64,000 nucleotides of DNA from Bryoerythrophyllum caledonicum (GCA_963971425.1 OZ020517.1:15409297-15473296), one strand, 5' to 3'; numbered from the stretch's first letter, positions 36,901 to 48,997 are shown. The notes: generated by a model from the letters alone, not told the origin. Numbers and translations: made by a program.

Positions 36901-37395
36901 AATCATCTCGCAACATGGAAAATCCAGACACACATCCCCAACACGATGAGAGAAACCCAACGAGTTATCACACCAGCTGCTCTCGCACATTGCAAGGACA
37001 TCACGCAAAGCTCTACTGGAACTCCAAAATCTCAGCGACATCGGAATAAGCCAAATTTTGGAAAATCCTGGACGGACTCTAGCACCATTGCACAAACCCA
37101 ATTGCGCCTCACCTCCATTAAGCCACAAGGTGAGCGGCGCGGAGGTGGGGTCAGCCACATCCGCCTCCACGAACCAGAAGAAGAGGGCGCGCCCGGCCTT
37201 CTCGTCCACCGTCACGTACCCAGATCGCATGACGAACGGCACCTGCGGCGCGCCGGGCAAGCTCTCGATCAAATTGCCGTCGTCGCCATCAGTCACGGGC
37301 CGAATCACCTCCGGCTCGCGCCACCGCAGCGAATCCGCCGCGCCCACGAAGCACACCAGCAGCAAAACAGCCACGCACCGCATCATCCTCGCCAT
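33935..37395 (-). CDS. SCPL: serine carboxypeptidase-like protein (peptidase family S10)
   Basis: Fourteen exons (37395-37113, 36730-36623, 36526-36434, 36206-36114, 35859-35774, 35626-35519, 35431-35372, 35285-35202, 35067-34984, 34870-34793, 34718-34633, 34513-34418, 34312-34207, 34069-33935) close in phase to 499 residues, normal for the family. A signal peptide ([20 protein letters not shown]) points to secretion or the vacuole. [17 protein letters not shown] forms the oxyanion region, [12 protein letters not shown] follows, catalytic Ser190 lies in GESYAGHYVPQ, the Asp motif is VFSGDID at about 419-424, and His476 is in RGAGHMVPY. All three triad motifs are intact, so it should be an active peptidase or, as in some plant members, an acyltransferase. 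An upstream in-frame ATG exists at 37476, but the start at 37395 gives the signal peptide. Exons 7 and 8 both begin with the codons CNF. Confidence 0.93.
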
Positions 37396-37605
37396 CGCTG
37401 AACCTCCAAAACTACACTGAAACGACGTAACCCACATGCGGAACAAGTAGCCCCTAGTTGCGCAATTGTGAAGCAAAGCGAGGAGTCCATGCTCAAGGCG
37501 GCAACCTCCAAACCCGTCATGGTCTCAAAACCAGTGCCATGTTAGGGGCACGTACATCGAAGGCGTGCCATCTCGTGAAATTCTAGATGACGCTGCTTTT
37601 CGGAA

Positions 37606-37671
37606 AGTGAACAGAACTGTAGAGTGTGTTTCCTTTTTCTTTGGAGAGTGAACAGAACTGTAGAGTGTGTT
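37606..37671. repeat. 25-bp direct repeat upstream of the carboxypeptidase gene
   Basis: AGTGAACAGAACTGTAGAGT (25 bp in full) occurs identically at 37606-37630 and 37647-37671, separated by 16 bases, between the F-box 3' end and the carboxypeptidase 5' end. Confidence 0.8.
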
Positions 37672-37801
37672 ACCGTTGGCGGTGCCCAGAGTTTCGGAGA
37701 AGTTTGATTGCTTTGGACGAGACATGTGCAGAACCGCAATTCATCAAGTGTTTGTTACAGATTTCCTATCACTGACACTGATTGTTCCTAAGCGACAAAC
37801 C

Positions 37802-39142
37802 TTACGGCACGGCATCCCACTGAAGCTCGAACATAGCGAAATCGCCCTCTTCGGTCGCTTCGACTTCGACGCCAGAGATTTTCCGCCACTTCTCTGAAAC
37901 GATCTCGTAAACCCACGCAAGATCATGTTCGAAGGCGACCACTTCACCATTGTTGGCAGTCACCAAGAGGAAATCGCGGCATGCGTACAGATGCATGATG
38001 TACTCCTGCGACGGAGCGACGTCAAAGGGGCTGCAGCTGTGGTCCCTCAGTTTCGCCCAGTATGGCCGCCGCCTCCGCGCCTGGTACTCCGAGATCCGGT
38101 ACCGGTTGTAAGTGTAATTTGACCCCGGGCGAGTTTCGAGACCCTTGTGCAGCACGAACAGCCGGTCTTTCACAAGCACGTACGTCGTAAACACACCCGG
38201 TGCTTTCCATGCACTGCTCTCGTCGTCAAGATTCACCAACTTGCCGCTTGCGCAATCATAAAAGCACGGAAGCCGACTGGATGGAAGTGCGGTATCCGGA
38301 TCATCATCAAAGCCTTGGCTCCAGTCGTGGCGGTACCCGAAGACGAGACCATCCGAGGCCTCTGCGCTCCTCCACTTTCCAGCGATGGAGCAAAACACAC
38401 ATGCCTGAAGGGCCCCTCTGTAACACAGCACCAACACCTTGTAGCACTTGAGGTCCCTTTCCATCACCAGCTGCACCATCCACAACCGAGCTGACGACAT
38501 GGGGTGCGGCAGCCGGGGAAGCGCCCGGTCCCGGCATATCAGCGGATTGTGCACCACAATGCGAGGATGCTGGCGCGCGCTCTTGGAAAGGGAGACGATG
38601 CACACCAAGCCGCCGTCGCCTGCATGCATCGTGTAGACCTACCCCTCCATTGGAGGCGTGCAGCCGTACTTGTGCCATGAGGTCTCTGAACCCGGTAGCA
38701 TCACCGCCATCAGTCCGTCGTCGTCGACCTCATCGCCGATCATCCCGAAGAGCCTAGGGTTCACCTCTGCACACACCTTGGTAAACCCGGGCATGTCGCC
38801 GCTCACGTAACGGTCCCAGGTCGTGGACAGTGCGCGGAGGCGGATGATGTCGACCAAGGGCAGATGCGCGAAGACGAGATGCAGAAGCTCCAGCGGCAAC
38901 GTGCTCCACAACTCCGGGTCCAAGGCTTGGGAGACGCTTGATCTGGCAACCGCCCGTCTTCTGGCGCCCATCGATGCTAACTCGTTTTCGAAGGAGTCCA
39001 TGTCTCGTTTCAGAAGCCCCTTCTCGCGGTTGAGATGCGCATTCCTTCTCTCCAGATCGTGAAAGGTTTCTAGAACTCGCACCCTCCGATCTTCACTCAC
39101 ATTCGTGTGTGAATGTGCGATATCCTCCTCGGTGAACTCCAT
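37802..39142 (-). CDS. F-box protein gene interrupted by one in-frame TAG
   Basis: A single-exon frame of about 447 codons. The N-terminal part (39142-38639) has a heptad-like segment, then an F-box at about residues 78-125 (LDPELWSTLPLELLHLVFAH, LPLVDIIRLRALSTTWDRYV). A TAG at 38641-38639 interrupts it, and the same frame runs on without further breaks to 37802 with kelch/F-box-associated character (VFCSIAGKWR, YDCASGKLVNLDDE, WVYEIVSEKWRKISGVEVE). F-box proteins link substrates to SCF ubiquitin ligases; the C-terminal beta-propeller part would choose the substrate. One stop in an otherwise clean frame suggests a recent nonsense mutation, a sequencing error, or read-through. A GT-AG intron here would be only about 20 nt, too short for a plant. 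The second half alone could start at ATG 38629 but would lack the F-box. Confidence 0.75.
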
Positions 39143-39440
39143 CCTACCTGAGCAAGGTCTTCGGTCAGAATCGCTTCAAAGCATTGCAGAGAGCACACAT
39201 GAAACCCTAAACTAGCATTAGGGAACCCTTTCCTCCGAAGCTGAATTTCTGCAACAGACCGGGCCATGGCTGCAAAGCCTCACCGCTGCAGCTTCTTCAC
39301 AAATCTTTGAGCTCCACCTGCAACAATTGCTCCTGAAGTCCAAACATATTTAGATTGCACGAGCACAAGAGCTTTGGCAAACCTCGAAGAATCTAGCAAG
39401 AAAGCGTAACCCACATAAACAAGTACTGAAATGAACTCAT

Positions 39441-40200
39441 CTAAATACCATTCCACTGCCAAACGCTCCTCAACACTTCTGGTAACAGAGCGACACTCAG
39501 ACTCGCTCTCTCTATCTCTCGAGCTCTCCTAAGTCTCTCTCCTTCCCCTGCGAGAAGAACGGAAGTGCCATCCCTATCATTATCCACTCTCACATGCGAG
39601 GTGATATGCATCCGTGCGAAGCAATAAAATAGTAAAACCCTAACGCAGAAGGTTAGCACTAACATGTAAATCCTCAGCATTACGTCAAGTACCTCCACCG
39701 TATCTTTCTGACTTACTCCAGCATTGATGTCCAGAAGCTGCTACTAACCAAACAGAAAGAAAATATCAGGGAAAGTGCTACTCAGGACAGCATACGGAAG
39801 GCAAGGCATCGTACTCACTCAAATCAAGAAAGCTAGTTACAGCAAGTGCTCACGTTAGAGATGGTCAGCTTCTGCTGCAACTCCTCCCTGATTTCCTTAA
39901 TGTCCAAGGAAACCGTGTGATGATTCTGTCTTCCAGGGTTCGTAGAGATAAACTCCCCTGGCTGATCGACGCTAAATTGACAATAGATGTGAAATTCTCG
40001 TCAACCAGGGAAAGATAGTGGACACCGAAATGCATGAACGCACCGTGTAACCGCCGTACAGTTGATCGAGCATCAGATACTCGTCAACTAGCCATTTCAC
40101 CAGGCTCTGCTATTAGCTCCTTCAACCTGACGCCTACGTCCGCAACTCGACAGAACCGAAGACGCATTGGAAAAGCGCAAGGAGACTTTCTGGTGTCTGC
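39441..40200 (-). CDS. possible split gene with LisH-like helix and coiled coil, family unknown
   Basis: Three coding-like stretches on the - strand are bordered by plausible splice sites. The first, near 40100-40040, reads VKWLVDEYLMLDQLYGGYT (LisH-like) followed by GTGCGT. The second, near 39967-39855, runs from PGEFISTNPGRQNHHTVSLD to KEIREELQQKLTISN followed by GTGAGC. The third, near 39745-39441, runs from QLLDINAGVSQKDTVEVLD into a hydrophobic, membrane-like segment and a stop at 39441. Phases agree, but the start and family are not recognised. It may be a fragment or chance. Confidence 0.27.
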
Positions 40201-40496
40201 TCGTGCTGTTCATGTTGAAGAAGCATGATCAGAATCTGTCGCAGTTGCGCAGTCAGTTCGCAGTCCGATGCTCGGTGCAGATCACATGAGAAAGCGGACC
40301 TCTAAATAGAGCGAGGGAGGGAGCAGGGATAGACCATGAATTAGAGGTGGAGGAAGATGGGCATCTGTAGAGACTATTGCCACCGCAATTGGTGCAAGCA
40401 TGGACAAGCTGCATTGATATCGGTGGAATGTGTTCACAGATTTTTGTTCTGAAATATACCCACCGCATAGATGCCACTCTGCATGATCTAAATTCA

Positions 40497-42070
40497 TTAC
40501 CATCATGTTAAGCATGATATTAGTTCCTTGTACACCAATTTTTAGAGGTAAAGATAGGATGTAGCATCTTTGAAAAAAAATTGCAAGGAGTGAAGGTTCA
40601 AAAATTGTCAAATCACGTTATATTTTTTTGTGAACTTAATATGTTTTAGAATGAAAATCCAAATGGTCAATAAGAAGGTTTACACCACATAATTTTGTGG
40701 AGAAAATATAAAGTAAAAAATGTGAAGATCTCTAAGTTTTATGTGGAAAGGAAGAAGATCTTTTTGGTACCTCGCCCAACAATGTGTGATAATGTGTGAA
40801 AATGTTTGACTTGGATTTCTATCTATTTTTCGCTGAAGACAAGAGATTTTGTTTTACAATATGAAAGGAAATCACATTATTTGCCAATATTGAATCTCAC
40901 ATTCAATAGAGTGTCTTAGTAAAAGTTTTTGGAGTTGCCGGATATGCCTGCTCTCCCCATTTGAACTTTAAAACCCTATAACTTTTTCATTAACCCCTAA
41001 AGGACCAAACGTCCCCCCGGGGTCATTTTGGATTTTGGGCATGTACCTACAATTTGAAAAAAAATCCTTTTCAATTGAATTTTATTTTCAAGATATGATC
41101 TGATAAGAGCTTCGTGGAAATATTTTTTAACTTTTTTTTGGATTTGTGGTTTGAAAGTTAGTACCACTTAAAGCCAAAAGTGGGACTCCGGGCACCTCCA
41201 AAAATTTTGGCAAAAGTTTCTATTGACATTGAGATTTTTCACACATATAAAGAATATTTCTGTCTTTAGAAATTTTCAAAATAATTCTTGTCTTTAGTGT
41301 AAAAAGGCATTTTATTCCAAGTCAAACATTTTCACACATTGTCGGGCAACATGGGGGAAAAAACTTCATCTTTTCTACATAAAACCTAGAGATCTTCATA
41401 TTTTTCACTTTCAACAACAATATGTGGTGAAAACCTTCTTATTGACCGTTTGGATTATCATTTGAATACATACGTAGTTCACAAAAAAATAAAACGTGAA
41501 ATGGCAATTTTTGAACCTCCACTTCTTGCACACTTGTTTTGAATATGCTACACCCCTTTTTTAGCTCTAAAAATTGGTGTGTAGGGAAATAACATCATGC
41601 TTAAGACAATGGTAAAAGATTTAGACCTTGTACAATGCAAAAATTTGATACAAAATGAAGTCAAAGTCAGCTGATCTACTCAACGCAGGGATGAAATTGA
41701 ACCATTGTTTTGACTTTAAACACTAAAATCTATCAATCCGTGCGGTGGATTGCAACCAAAATTAGATGGCATGTTGATATAGAAGTCTATTTTAAGATCT
41801 TACGGTTGAAAATCCAAAAATTCACTTTAAATGTGATTTTCATGTCTCTTTTTGACAGTGGTAGTTTTGGACTGGTTTTAGAGCGAAATAGGTCGTGGTC
41901 CTTTAGGAGTTAAATGTCCGATTTAGGAAAAATCCAACTCACACAAGGCTTTTAGTAATGTCTGTTTACAATAAAAATTTCAAAAAAGAATATTATAAAT
42001 TGACACAATAGAAACCTACCCAAACCTCCAAGAGTTCCCCAAGGGGACTCCTAGTAATTTAGAGGTTAGT
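40497..42070. mobile_element. foldback element, copy 1 (long inverted repeats)
   Basis: About 350 bp at 40497-40850 is repeated in inverse at about 41270-41625 (both arms share CAATTTTTAGAG, AAAATGTTTGACTTGG and CAATAAGAAGGTTT). The element continues to a terminus near 42070 resembling the ends of copy 2. No coding capacity. The left border is unclear. Confidence 0.65.
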
Positions 42071-42231
42071 ACCCATTGTGTCCGAACCATTACAATTTTA
42101 AAAAACATTTAGCTTGGCACGTACGTGACAAAAATAAGCACTATGTATAATAGTTTTATACGAAGTCTGATGTTCTGTCGTTGATATTATCAGCTGGTTC
42201 TTTAGATGTGGAACGTGCCTTGAAGAAGTGT

Positions 42232-43636
42232 CGACGAATGCAGCTCCTCGCATGGATTGTGGGCATGCCTTTTGCAATGGATGTTGACGCAATATTTCAT
42301 GATAAAAATTAAGGATGGCCAGAGCCAGCGCATGACTTGTATGGAGGATCAATGTGGTGCAATTTGAGACGAAGACTAAGTACGGGAGGTGGTCGGTTTA
42401 GAAGACCCGGAGTTAGTTGAACGTTATGAGCACCGTTTCTTTTGGAGCCATATTTATTGAAGATGATGCCAAAGTGAAGTGAGGTCCTAGCACCCCGCAT
42501 TGTGGTAATGCCATTCGACTGGAGGGGGAGCCACACTGCGAGAGTGGGTGTATTTGTGGACAACAATATTGCTTCACCTGTATGGACGAACCTCATTCTC
42601 CATGTTCCTGTTATATGTGGGCATTGTGGGACAAGAAGTGCAAAGACAAATTTGAGATAGTAAATTGGCTAACTGTTCATACCAAACCTTGTCCGAAGTG
42701 CCACAAGCCAGTCGAGAAAAATAGCGGATGTAATCTAGTCAGTTGTATCTGTGGTCTGGAACCTTTCTGTTGGCTATGTGGAGCAGCTACACCGTTCCCT
42801 GAATATAGTGTAGACTAGACTATTTGAAATTTCCTACACTACTTGAAAATTTACATGCAATTGTTGACTGACACACACTTGCTTGAGAACAAATACCCAA
42901 TGAGAACTTGGCATGCACATGCTTTGATGGAAATTAGTGTGGGTGATCTACATCAATAATCCCTCTACACTAAATTCAGTGTTTAGTGTACTGGTCGAGT
43001 AGATAACTGGAATAGCATTGAGGGACACAGCTTTGGTCGTTTCAAGGATGAGAAAGAAAAATACTAGGCTAAAAGGGACTTGAAACGCTACGTTCATCAT
43101 CACTCACGCTGGAAAGGGCATATGGATTCATTAAAGTTGGAGCAGAAGCAACAGGAATCTATGGAGGATAAAATAACTGCTCTTGAAGACAGTCAGTGTC
43201 AAGTGAAAGATTACAGCTGGCTTACAAGGTTTGCTGAGGCTATTTCGTGCTCGACGGGCACTTTCTTACTCATTTGCTTTTGCCTACTTCATGTTTGGAA
43301 ATGACAAATTCAAGGATGATATCTCTGAAGAACAAAATGTCATTAAACCAGCAATTGTTTGAGCCTGATCAGCAGCAGCAGTTGGAGGAAACTGAGGAAC
43401 GCTTATCGAAGCTCGTGAAGCATGTAGAAGCTCCTTTGGAGCAGAACATCGATGATAGTTTCTTGCAAGATATCCGTCTCCAAGTTATTAACTTCACCTC
43501 CCTGACCGATGGTCTCTGCAGGCGCATGTACGAGGCTATAGAATACGATTTATCGGACTCGTTGCAGCTCGCTACCATCACATTGCTCCATATGAGACTG
43601 GAGGTGCAGAAAGAACTTCTGAAATATCTTACCTGA
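42232..43636 (+). pseudogene. ARIADNE-type RBR E3 ubiquitin ligase pseudogene
   Basis: Collinear with plant type-A ARIADNE proteins. Part of RING1 (CGHAFCNGC near 42265), the IBR (STPHCGNAIRLEGEPHCE, CICGQQYCFTC, SPCSC), a nearly perfect RING2 with its catalytic Cys region (VHTKPCPKCHKPVEKNSGCN and FCWLCGAAT), then the Ariadne helical domain (AKRDLKRYVHHHSRWKGHMD, LEETEERLSKLVKHVEAPL, RMYEAIEYDLSDSLQLA) to a stop at 43634-43636. RBR ligases pass ubiquitin through a RING2 cysteine. Several in-frame stops and frame changes occur, for example TGA codons just after CNGC and a TAG before AKRDLKRY. The part before RING1 is missing. About 200 bp of unrelated sequence (about 42795-43000) interrupts the region after RING2; it may be an old intron or a small insertion. 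Few introns remain, so a partly processed retrocopy is possible. Confidence 0.8.
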
Positions 43637-45628
43637 GAGGATCGACTCTCTTCCCCTTCTCTGATCTCGTCCACTTCAGACAAGAATTCAGAGAGCAGGT
43701 TAACCCTTTAAGGCCGCTGAGCTTTTTTGGTCTGTGAGGATCTACGAGTGTTCTAGATCATGCAGAATGGCATCTACACAATGGTTACATTTCGGAATAA
43801 AAATCTACGTACTTGTTACACTTTTTTATTGTGGTTTACACATGTTAGTGTGGGTGTGGGTGGAGCAATTGTGGTATATACATTAATATTGATGTTGAGG
43901 TTTTTTTCTAGTAGTGTAAGTTGAGCGAGGTGTTCTAATGTGCCAATTTCTCAGTTTTGATGATGTATGCATAGGACACATAAGGTTGATGGTTCAAGTC
44001 TGGGGTTTTGTATTTCCGGTGGTATGGTGGGTTCTATATTCAACATTGAATCCGCTTCAAATAGTGCTATGATATGGGAGTCCGGAAATGGGCCCAAGTG
44101 TGGATTGAAATTTTGGTACCAGTTAGTGTCGGGTGTGATAATGATAGTGGTGGTATGGTTGGGGTCATTGTTTGCCTCTAGGCGTGCCCAATGTATTGCT
44201 TGTTGTGTTTCTTCGTCATTGTGGGGGTGTGCAAGGCCTATTCCTTTCCACTTGTAGTCAAATGCTCTCCCAAGTGAGCCAAATATCTTATCCGGTTCAA
44301 ATGGAGGGTAGAACTTTGAAATTTTTGTGGAACATGTGAGTGGGGATGAAAAGTATGATCGTGTTATGTCAAAAGATGTGATAAGAGAGTCTAGTGTAGG
44401 AGCGGGTAGTGTCTAATGTGCATGTTTAAAAGGGTCATTTTTTGGTATGCGGTATTTGTATCTTCGGTATAGCCAAACAATTTTGGTTTCAAATGGTTGA
44501 GGTGTGGACAGTGGATTCAATGTTCAACGGGGTTTGTATTGTGTCATGGTATTGGTTCCATAGCCATTGTAGTCTAGTGACCGGTATAGTGATTAGGTGT
44601 CTACCGTTTCATTCACATATGAAGGCATTATATTGTTGTATTTTTATTGTGTTTGTTTATGTGAGAATATCGGTGTTGAGGTTGCATTTGGTCGTGAAGA
44701 TGCTAAGGAGGGGGATGATGATGGATGCTATAAGTAATCTTGTACCTCTAAGTTGTACTTGGAAGTGATGTACTTTTATAATTCCTAGGTAGAAGTTGTT
44801 TTGGACTTTGTGGTAGTATTGTTTAACTTGGATTTCGGTGTTATGGAGAGAGGTGTTATGATTGTGCCAACAAAAAAGATTTCTTTGCAGGAGCCATTTA
44901 CTATAGGTTGTGTTATTGTGTTGCCAATGGCATAGGTATGATGTGTCTTTTTTGCTTATTTCGTTAGAGTCTACATATTTCTATATTTGTGGTCAGTAAT
45001 GTTGTTGATAGGGTATGTAGTAGGATTTTTTTAAATGTGTGGCGGCGGGCGCAAGGGGGAGGGAGGGAGTGAGTGTGGTGGATTTGGTGGATTTGGTGGG
45101 GACTTAGTGTCAAGTTGGATGTCATTGTTATGGATGGTATATGGATCTTTTAGTGTGCAAGGTAGGGCATGAGTGGGGCATGGGGTGAGGCATGTAGGAA
45201 GGCATAAGGGGTGGCAAAATAGTTGTTTAGTGACATTGAGCGCACTTTTTAGAAGCTTGTGTGGAGTACCATAAAATGTTTTATAGTTATTTGTGTCCAC
45301 AAGGTGTGTATCGTTTGGTAGTGTAATTTATTTTAGGTCGGTGATGTTTACGGAGAGTAGTTTTTGTCAAAGTTTGGAGGATAGTTGTCGGTCGAGTCAC
45401 TATTTTGCTCGACTAGATTAGTTCTAGTGGCGCGGGGCCGAGTAGAAAATCTGCTCATGTGCTTTTAAGAAATGTTTGGCCTTCCGTCTTGAGTAGGAAG
45501 AGTGTACGAGTGATAGGGGACCGCATGCAATTGGGATTTTTAGCATTATTGAATTTTTTGGCACCCCCATATGTGGAGAGAATATAGCAAATAAGTCCTT
45601 TGTATATTTTACCGAGTCATCCCATGTT
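43637..45628. other. GT-rich intergenic DNA, no gene recognised
   Basis: The + strand is unusually rich in G and T with little C from about 43840 to 45300 (GTGTGGGTG, TTGTGGTATAT). Open frames here are short and compositionally biased. No domain recognised. Confidence 0.45.
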
Positions 45629-46578
45629 GTTAACCCCTAAATTTCTTTGACAATTTCACACCAAAAACACTTCAAAACTGCCCGAATTAGTGCAATGAGT
45701 AAGTACAAAACAAATAATTTTAACTTCTAGCTTTAATCATAGGATTTCAATTAAGACTTATTGAGTAACTTACACAAAAAAATTCATAAAGTTTGACCGC
45801 ACGGATTGTAATAGTATAGTGTTTGAAGTAGAGAAAGGGTCCATTTTCTTCCCTACCTTTAGTAGATCAGCAGACTTTGACTTCACTTGGTGTCAAATGT
45901 TTGGACTACACAAGGTCTAAATCCATTTTCATCATGTTAAGCATGAAATTAGTTCCCAGAGTTCGAATTTTTAAAGAGAGAAAAAGGATGTAGCATATTC
46001 AAAAAAATTGTGCAAGGAGTGGAGGTTCTAAAATTGTCAGTTTGCGTTGTATTTTATTGCGAACTTAGTATGTTTTAGAATGAGAATCCAAATGATTTAT
46101 AAGAAGGTTTACACCCCATAATGGAGTGAAAAAAATAAAAAGTAAAAAATATGATGATCTTGAAGTTTTATGTGAAAAAGAAGAAGTTTTTTGGTACCTT
46201 GCCTGACAATGTGCGATAATGTGTGAAAATGTTTGACTTGGATTTATATGTATTTTTTCACTAAAGACAAGAACTTTTTTTTGACAATATGAAGGAAAAA
46301 AATATTACTTGCTTGTGTTGAAATCTCACATTCAATAGTGCCCTAGCAAAAGTTTTTGGAGTTGCCTGACGTGCTCGCTCTCCCCATTTGAACTTCAAAA
46401 CCCTATAACTTTTTCATAAAATGTCAGATTCAGGAAAAAATTGAACCTGTATAAAGCCTTTAGTAATGTCCATCTACAATAAAAGTTTCAAAAAATAATG
46501 TTATAAATTGACGCAGGAGGTACCCGCCCGAACCTTCTAGAGTCCCTTGAGGGGACTCTTGGAAATTTAGGGGTTAAC
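45629..46578. mobile_element. foldback element, copy 2 (950 bp)
   Basis: Begins GTTAACCCCTAAATTTC and ends with the inverse GAAATTTAGGGGTTAAC. The region 46030-46410 matches 40600-41000 of copy 1 in the same orientation. The left part matches 41600-41760 of copy 1 in inverse orientation. No open frame and no clear target duplication. Confidence 0.7.
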
Positions 46579-48658
46579 GGCGTTTTGGAGTTGCCCAATG
46601 CAACAAAGATAGGCAAAAATTTTTTTTTTATAGAAAATGCTTCTAGCCCAAATAGATCTTGGAAAAGTTGTGTTATGACATTGGGTGTGCAATTGGGAAG
46701 GCTGCATATTTTTTTTTGTATAGCAATGATTTTTTTGTCAAGTTTTTTTATGGCGAGCAATGAATAGGGGACCACGTAGAAACCGTAAGAAATTCTTGGT
46801 CATACAACAGTGCCAATCAATTTTATTTTTTGTTGCAATGTGGCCGGAATAGAGTTAGTGTTTTGCATTGCCATAATAAGTTTGGAAGTACTAACGTGGA
46901 TTTGTATTTTCCATTTGAGTCATGGGACAAGGTTTATTCCGAGGCAGATGTAAGGTTGATTTTGGTGTTGAACCGGGATTGGTTGGGTTTGGTAGTTAAT
47001 ATTGGTAGCTTAGAGAGGATTAATCGATTGATTGCGGAAGAGATGAGAGAGGAGTAGTTTTGCAAATCCTAGTGAGGAGGGGTTTTTGATGTTAGGTGCA
47101 AATGCAATGCACACAACAATGAGAGTTGTTGGGCTCATCGTGAATCCCCATGTCGTAGTAAAGAGTTTGTGTCTCAAGAAAATACTGGATTTCTGGGTGC
47201 CACTATTCCTCAATCTAGTTCTTGATAAGTAGAACTCCAAAAATATATATAGATTGTCTTTTTTAAGAGACAATTACTTCAATACAAATGTCTTTACAAG
47301 ATCAAGAAGCCCAAATATCTAAGAAAATCAGGTAAAATTCAAAAGCCTTGGAAAGGAAAACTAACTCAAATCCTAAAAGCTTGTAACTAAGAATCAAACC
47401 GTCTAAATGGATTTAAACTTCACCAATAAAATTGATGTACTACTAGTAACTACCACACCAAATCTCAACCGCAAATTCCTCACAAATTTTTAGATATCGC
47501 CAAAAGACTCATAGCCACTTAAAACTCTTGTTTACAAACACCCGCACACTAAAATCTTCATAACTCCCAAATAAAATCTTGAAATGCCACGAAACCTAAG
47601 ATATAGCTTTTTAGCATAATAAAACACCTTCTAGAAAAATCTTAGCCAATAATTCGTCCAGAAAACAAAGATATGGCCTAAACCATCACCAACATCAAAG
47701 TGATATACTTATAGTCTTGGAAATATATGTGATTTGTTCAACTCCAGATAACTCCTTTAAAAGAATTCCAAATCCTTTGATTCTTCCGCGCAAAATGTAG
47801 AACTTAAAAACATCTTTTTAAAAGCTCCTTCAAATCTCCAAAAGCTTTTTTGAAACTCCTAGAATGCTCAAAAGAGTGGCAGTGGATCTCTTAATCACAC
47901 TCTAACTTTAATCGCTTGTAACTCCTTCACCCCAACTCGAGATTCTATGTTTATGTACCAAAATTTTAGCCCATAACCTAAGATTTACAATCCTAGATTT
48001 TTCTCTTTGAATGCCCCCCCCTCAAAGTCTTTTAAAACCTCAAAGTAGCCTTGGACAGCCCTTACATATTATTGGACATGACCAATGGCCAATGGAAAGA
48101 TGACATTCATTTATTTGCCATCCTTCCCCCATCCCTTGCCACCTCTTACCATCCTTTGTCACCTCCTTCACTCCCTTATTCTTTATCACTTGGTGCATCT
48201 TTTAATACTTTACATTATCCTTTTCCATGCTTTGTTTTATCTTTATAATAAAACCTTGGTCTAAATTCTAAATATATTAGGCCTAAAACTTTCCCTAAAG
48301 ACTTAGTATCAAACATTTTGATCTCATATGATCTAAAGTCTATAATTAGCTCAAAAAAGACAAACCAAATTGACTGTCTATATCCTCTTCAATCTATTTT
48401 CTAACTATTTAACATACTTAAGAACTTGTAAACATTTCACCATATAATCTCCTCCTTTTTTTCTATTAATCTATCTTTTTTACAATATATAACCAATCTA
48501 TTCACGACACCGGTGTACACTTCTTTTATTGCTGAATGGTGTTTCTGTTATGTGTAGAATGTTAGAAAGGATTGCAAGTCCTAGATCTATTGTTACAAAG
48601 TTTGAATAGAGATACAACAACCTAGTCTAGTCTCGGACAGTGGATCTATAGCGGAGCT
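46579..48658. other. AT-rich intergenic DNA up to the large transposon
   Basis: No gene recognised. The pyrimidine-rich + strand from about 47500 to 48500 (many CTC, CTT and CCT words) looks like transposon-derived or leader-like sequence. The last 130 bases are the target region of the Mutator-like element and continue on its other side at 62996. Confidence 0.4.
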
Positions 48659-48668
48659 CTATGTTGGC
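48659..48668. repeat. left target-site duplication CTATGTTGGC
   Basis: Identical to 62986-62995, immediately outside the two terminal inverted repeats. Confidence 0.9.
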
Positions 48669-48727
48669 CAAGAACTTGACCATGTGAGCGGTCGGTGAGC
48701 AGTCGGCGTGAGCGGTGAGCGGTGAGC
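48669..48727 (+). repeat. left terminal inverted repeat of the Mutator-like element
   Basis: 59 bp starting CAAGAACTTGACC. The inner part contains five GTGAGC words, three of them in tandem as GTGAGCG units (CGTGAGCGGTGAGCGGTGAG), likely transposase contact sites. Confidence 0.9.
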
Positions 48728-48832
48728 AGAAAAGTTGGATTTATTTTTTGGATTTTTTTCGATTTTGTTATCTTTGAGGGTCGAAAGTTGTGGGTCTTTT
48801 TCAAGTACAATAACTAGTTTTTGTCTCGTGAT

Positions 48833-48997
48833 CCTATAACCGTGGTAGGATATTTACATGATAAAGGAAAATTAGATATTGTTAGGTGAAGTATATATCC
48901 TATTGCCGTGGAATTAATCTTGTTCAAATGCAATTGAAAAGCCGAAAATAGTCAAGTACAGCAATGAAATTGATAAGAGATGCCCATTACCGTGGAA
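48833..48997 (+). promoter_or_regulatory. left subterminal motif cluster (CCTATTACCGTGGA-like)
   Basis: Three variants at 48833-48847 (CCTATAACCGTGGTA), 48899-48913 (CCTATTGCCGTGGAA) and about 48984-48997 (CCATTACCGTGGAA). Inverted copies sit at 62690-62704 and 62796-62810 near the other end. Confidence 0.65.

Noticed and set aside
36357-37049. 230-codon open frame on the + strand
   Set aside because: Antisense to carboxypeptidase exons and introns; the sense gene model is intact and well supported.
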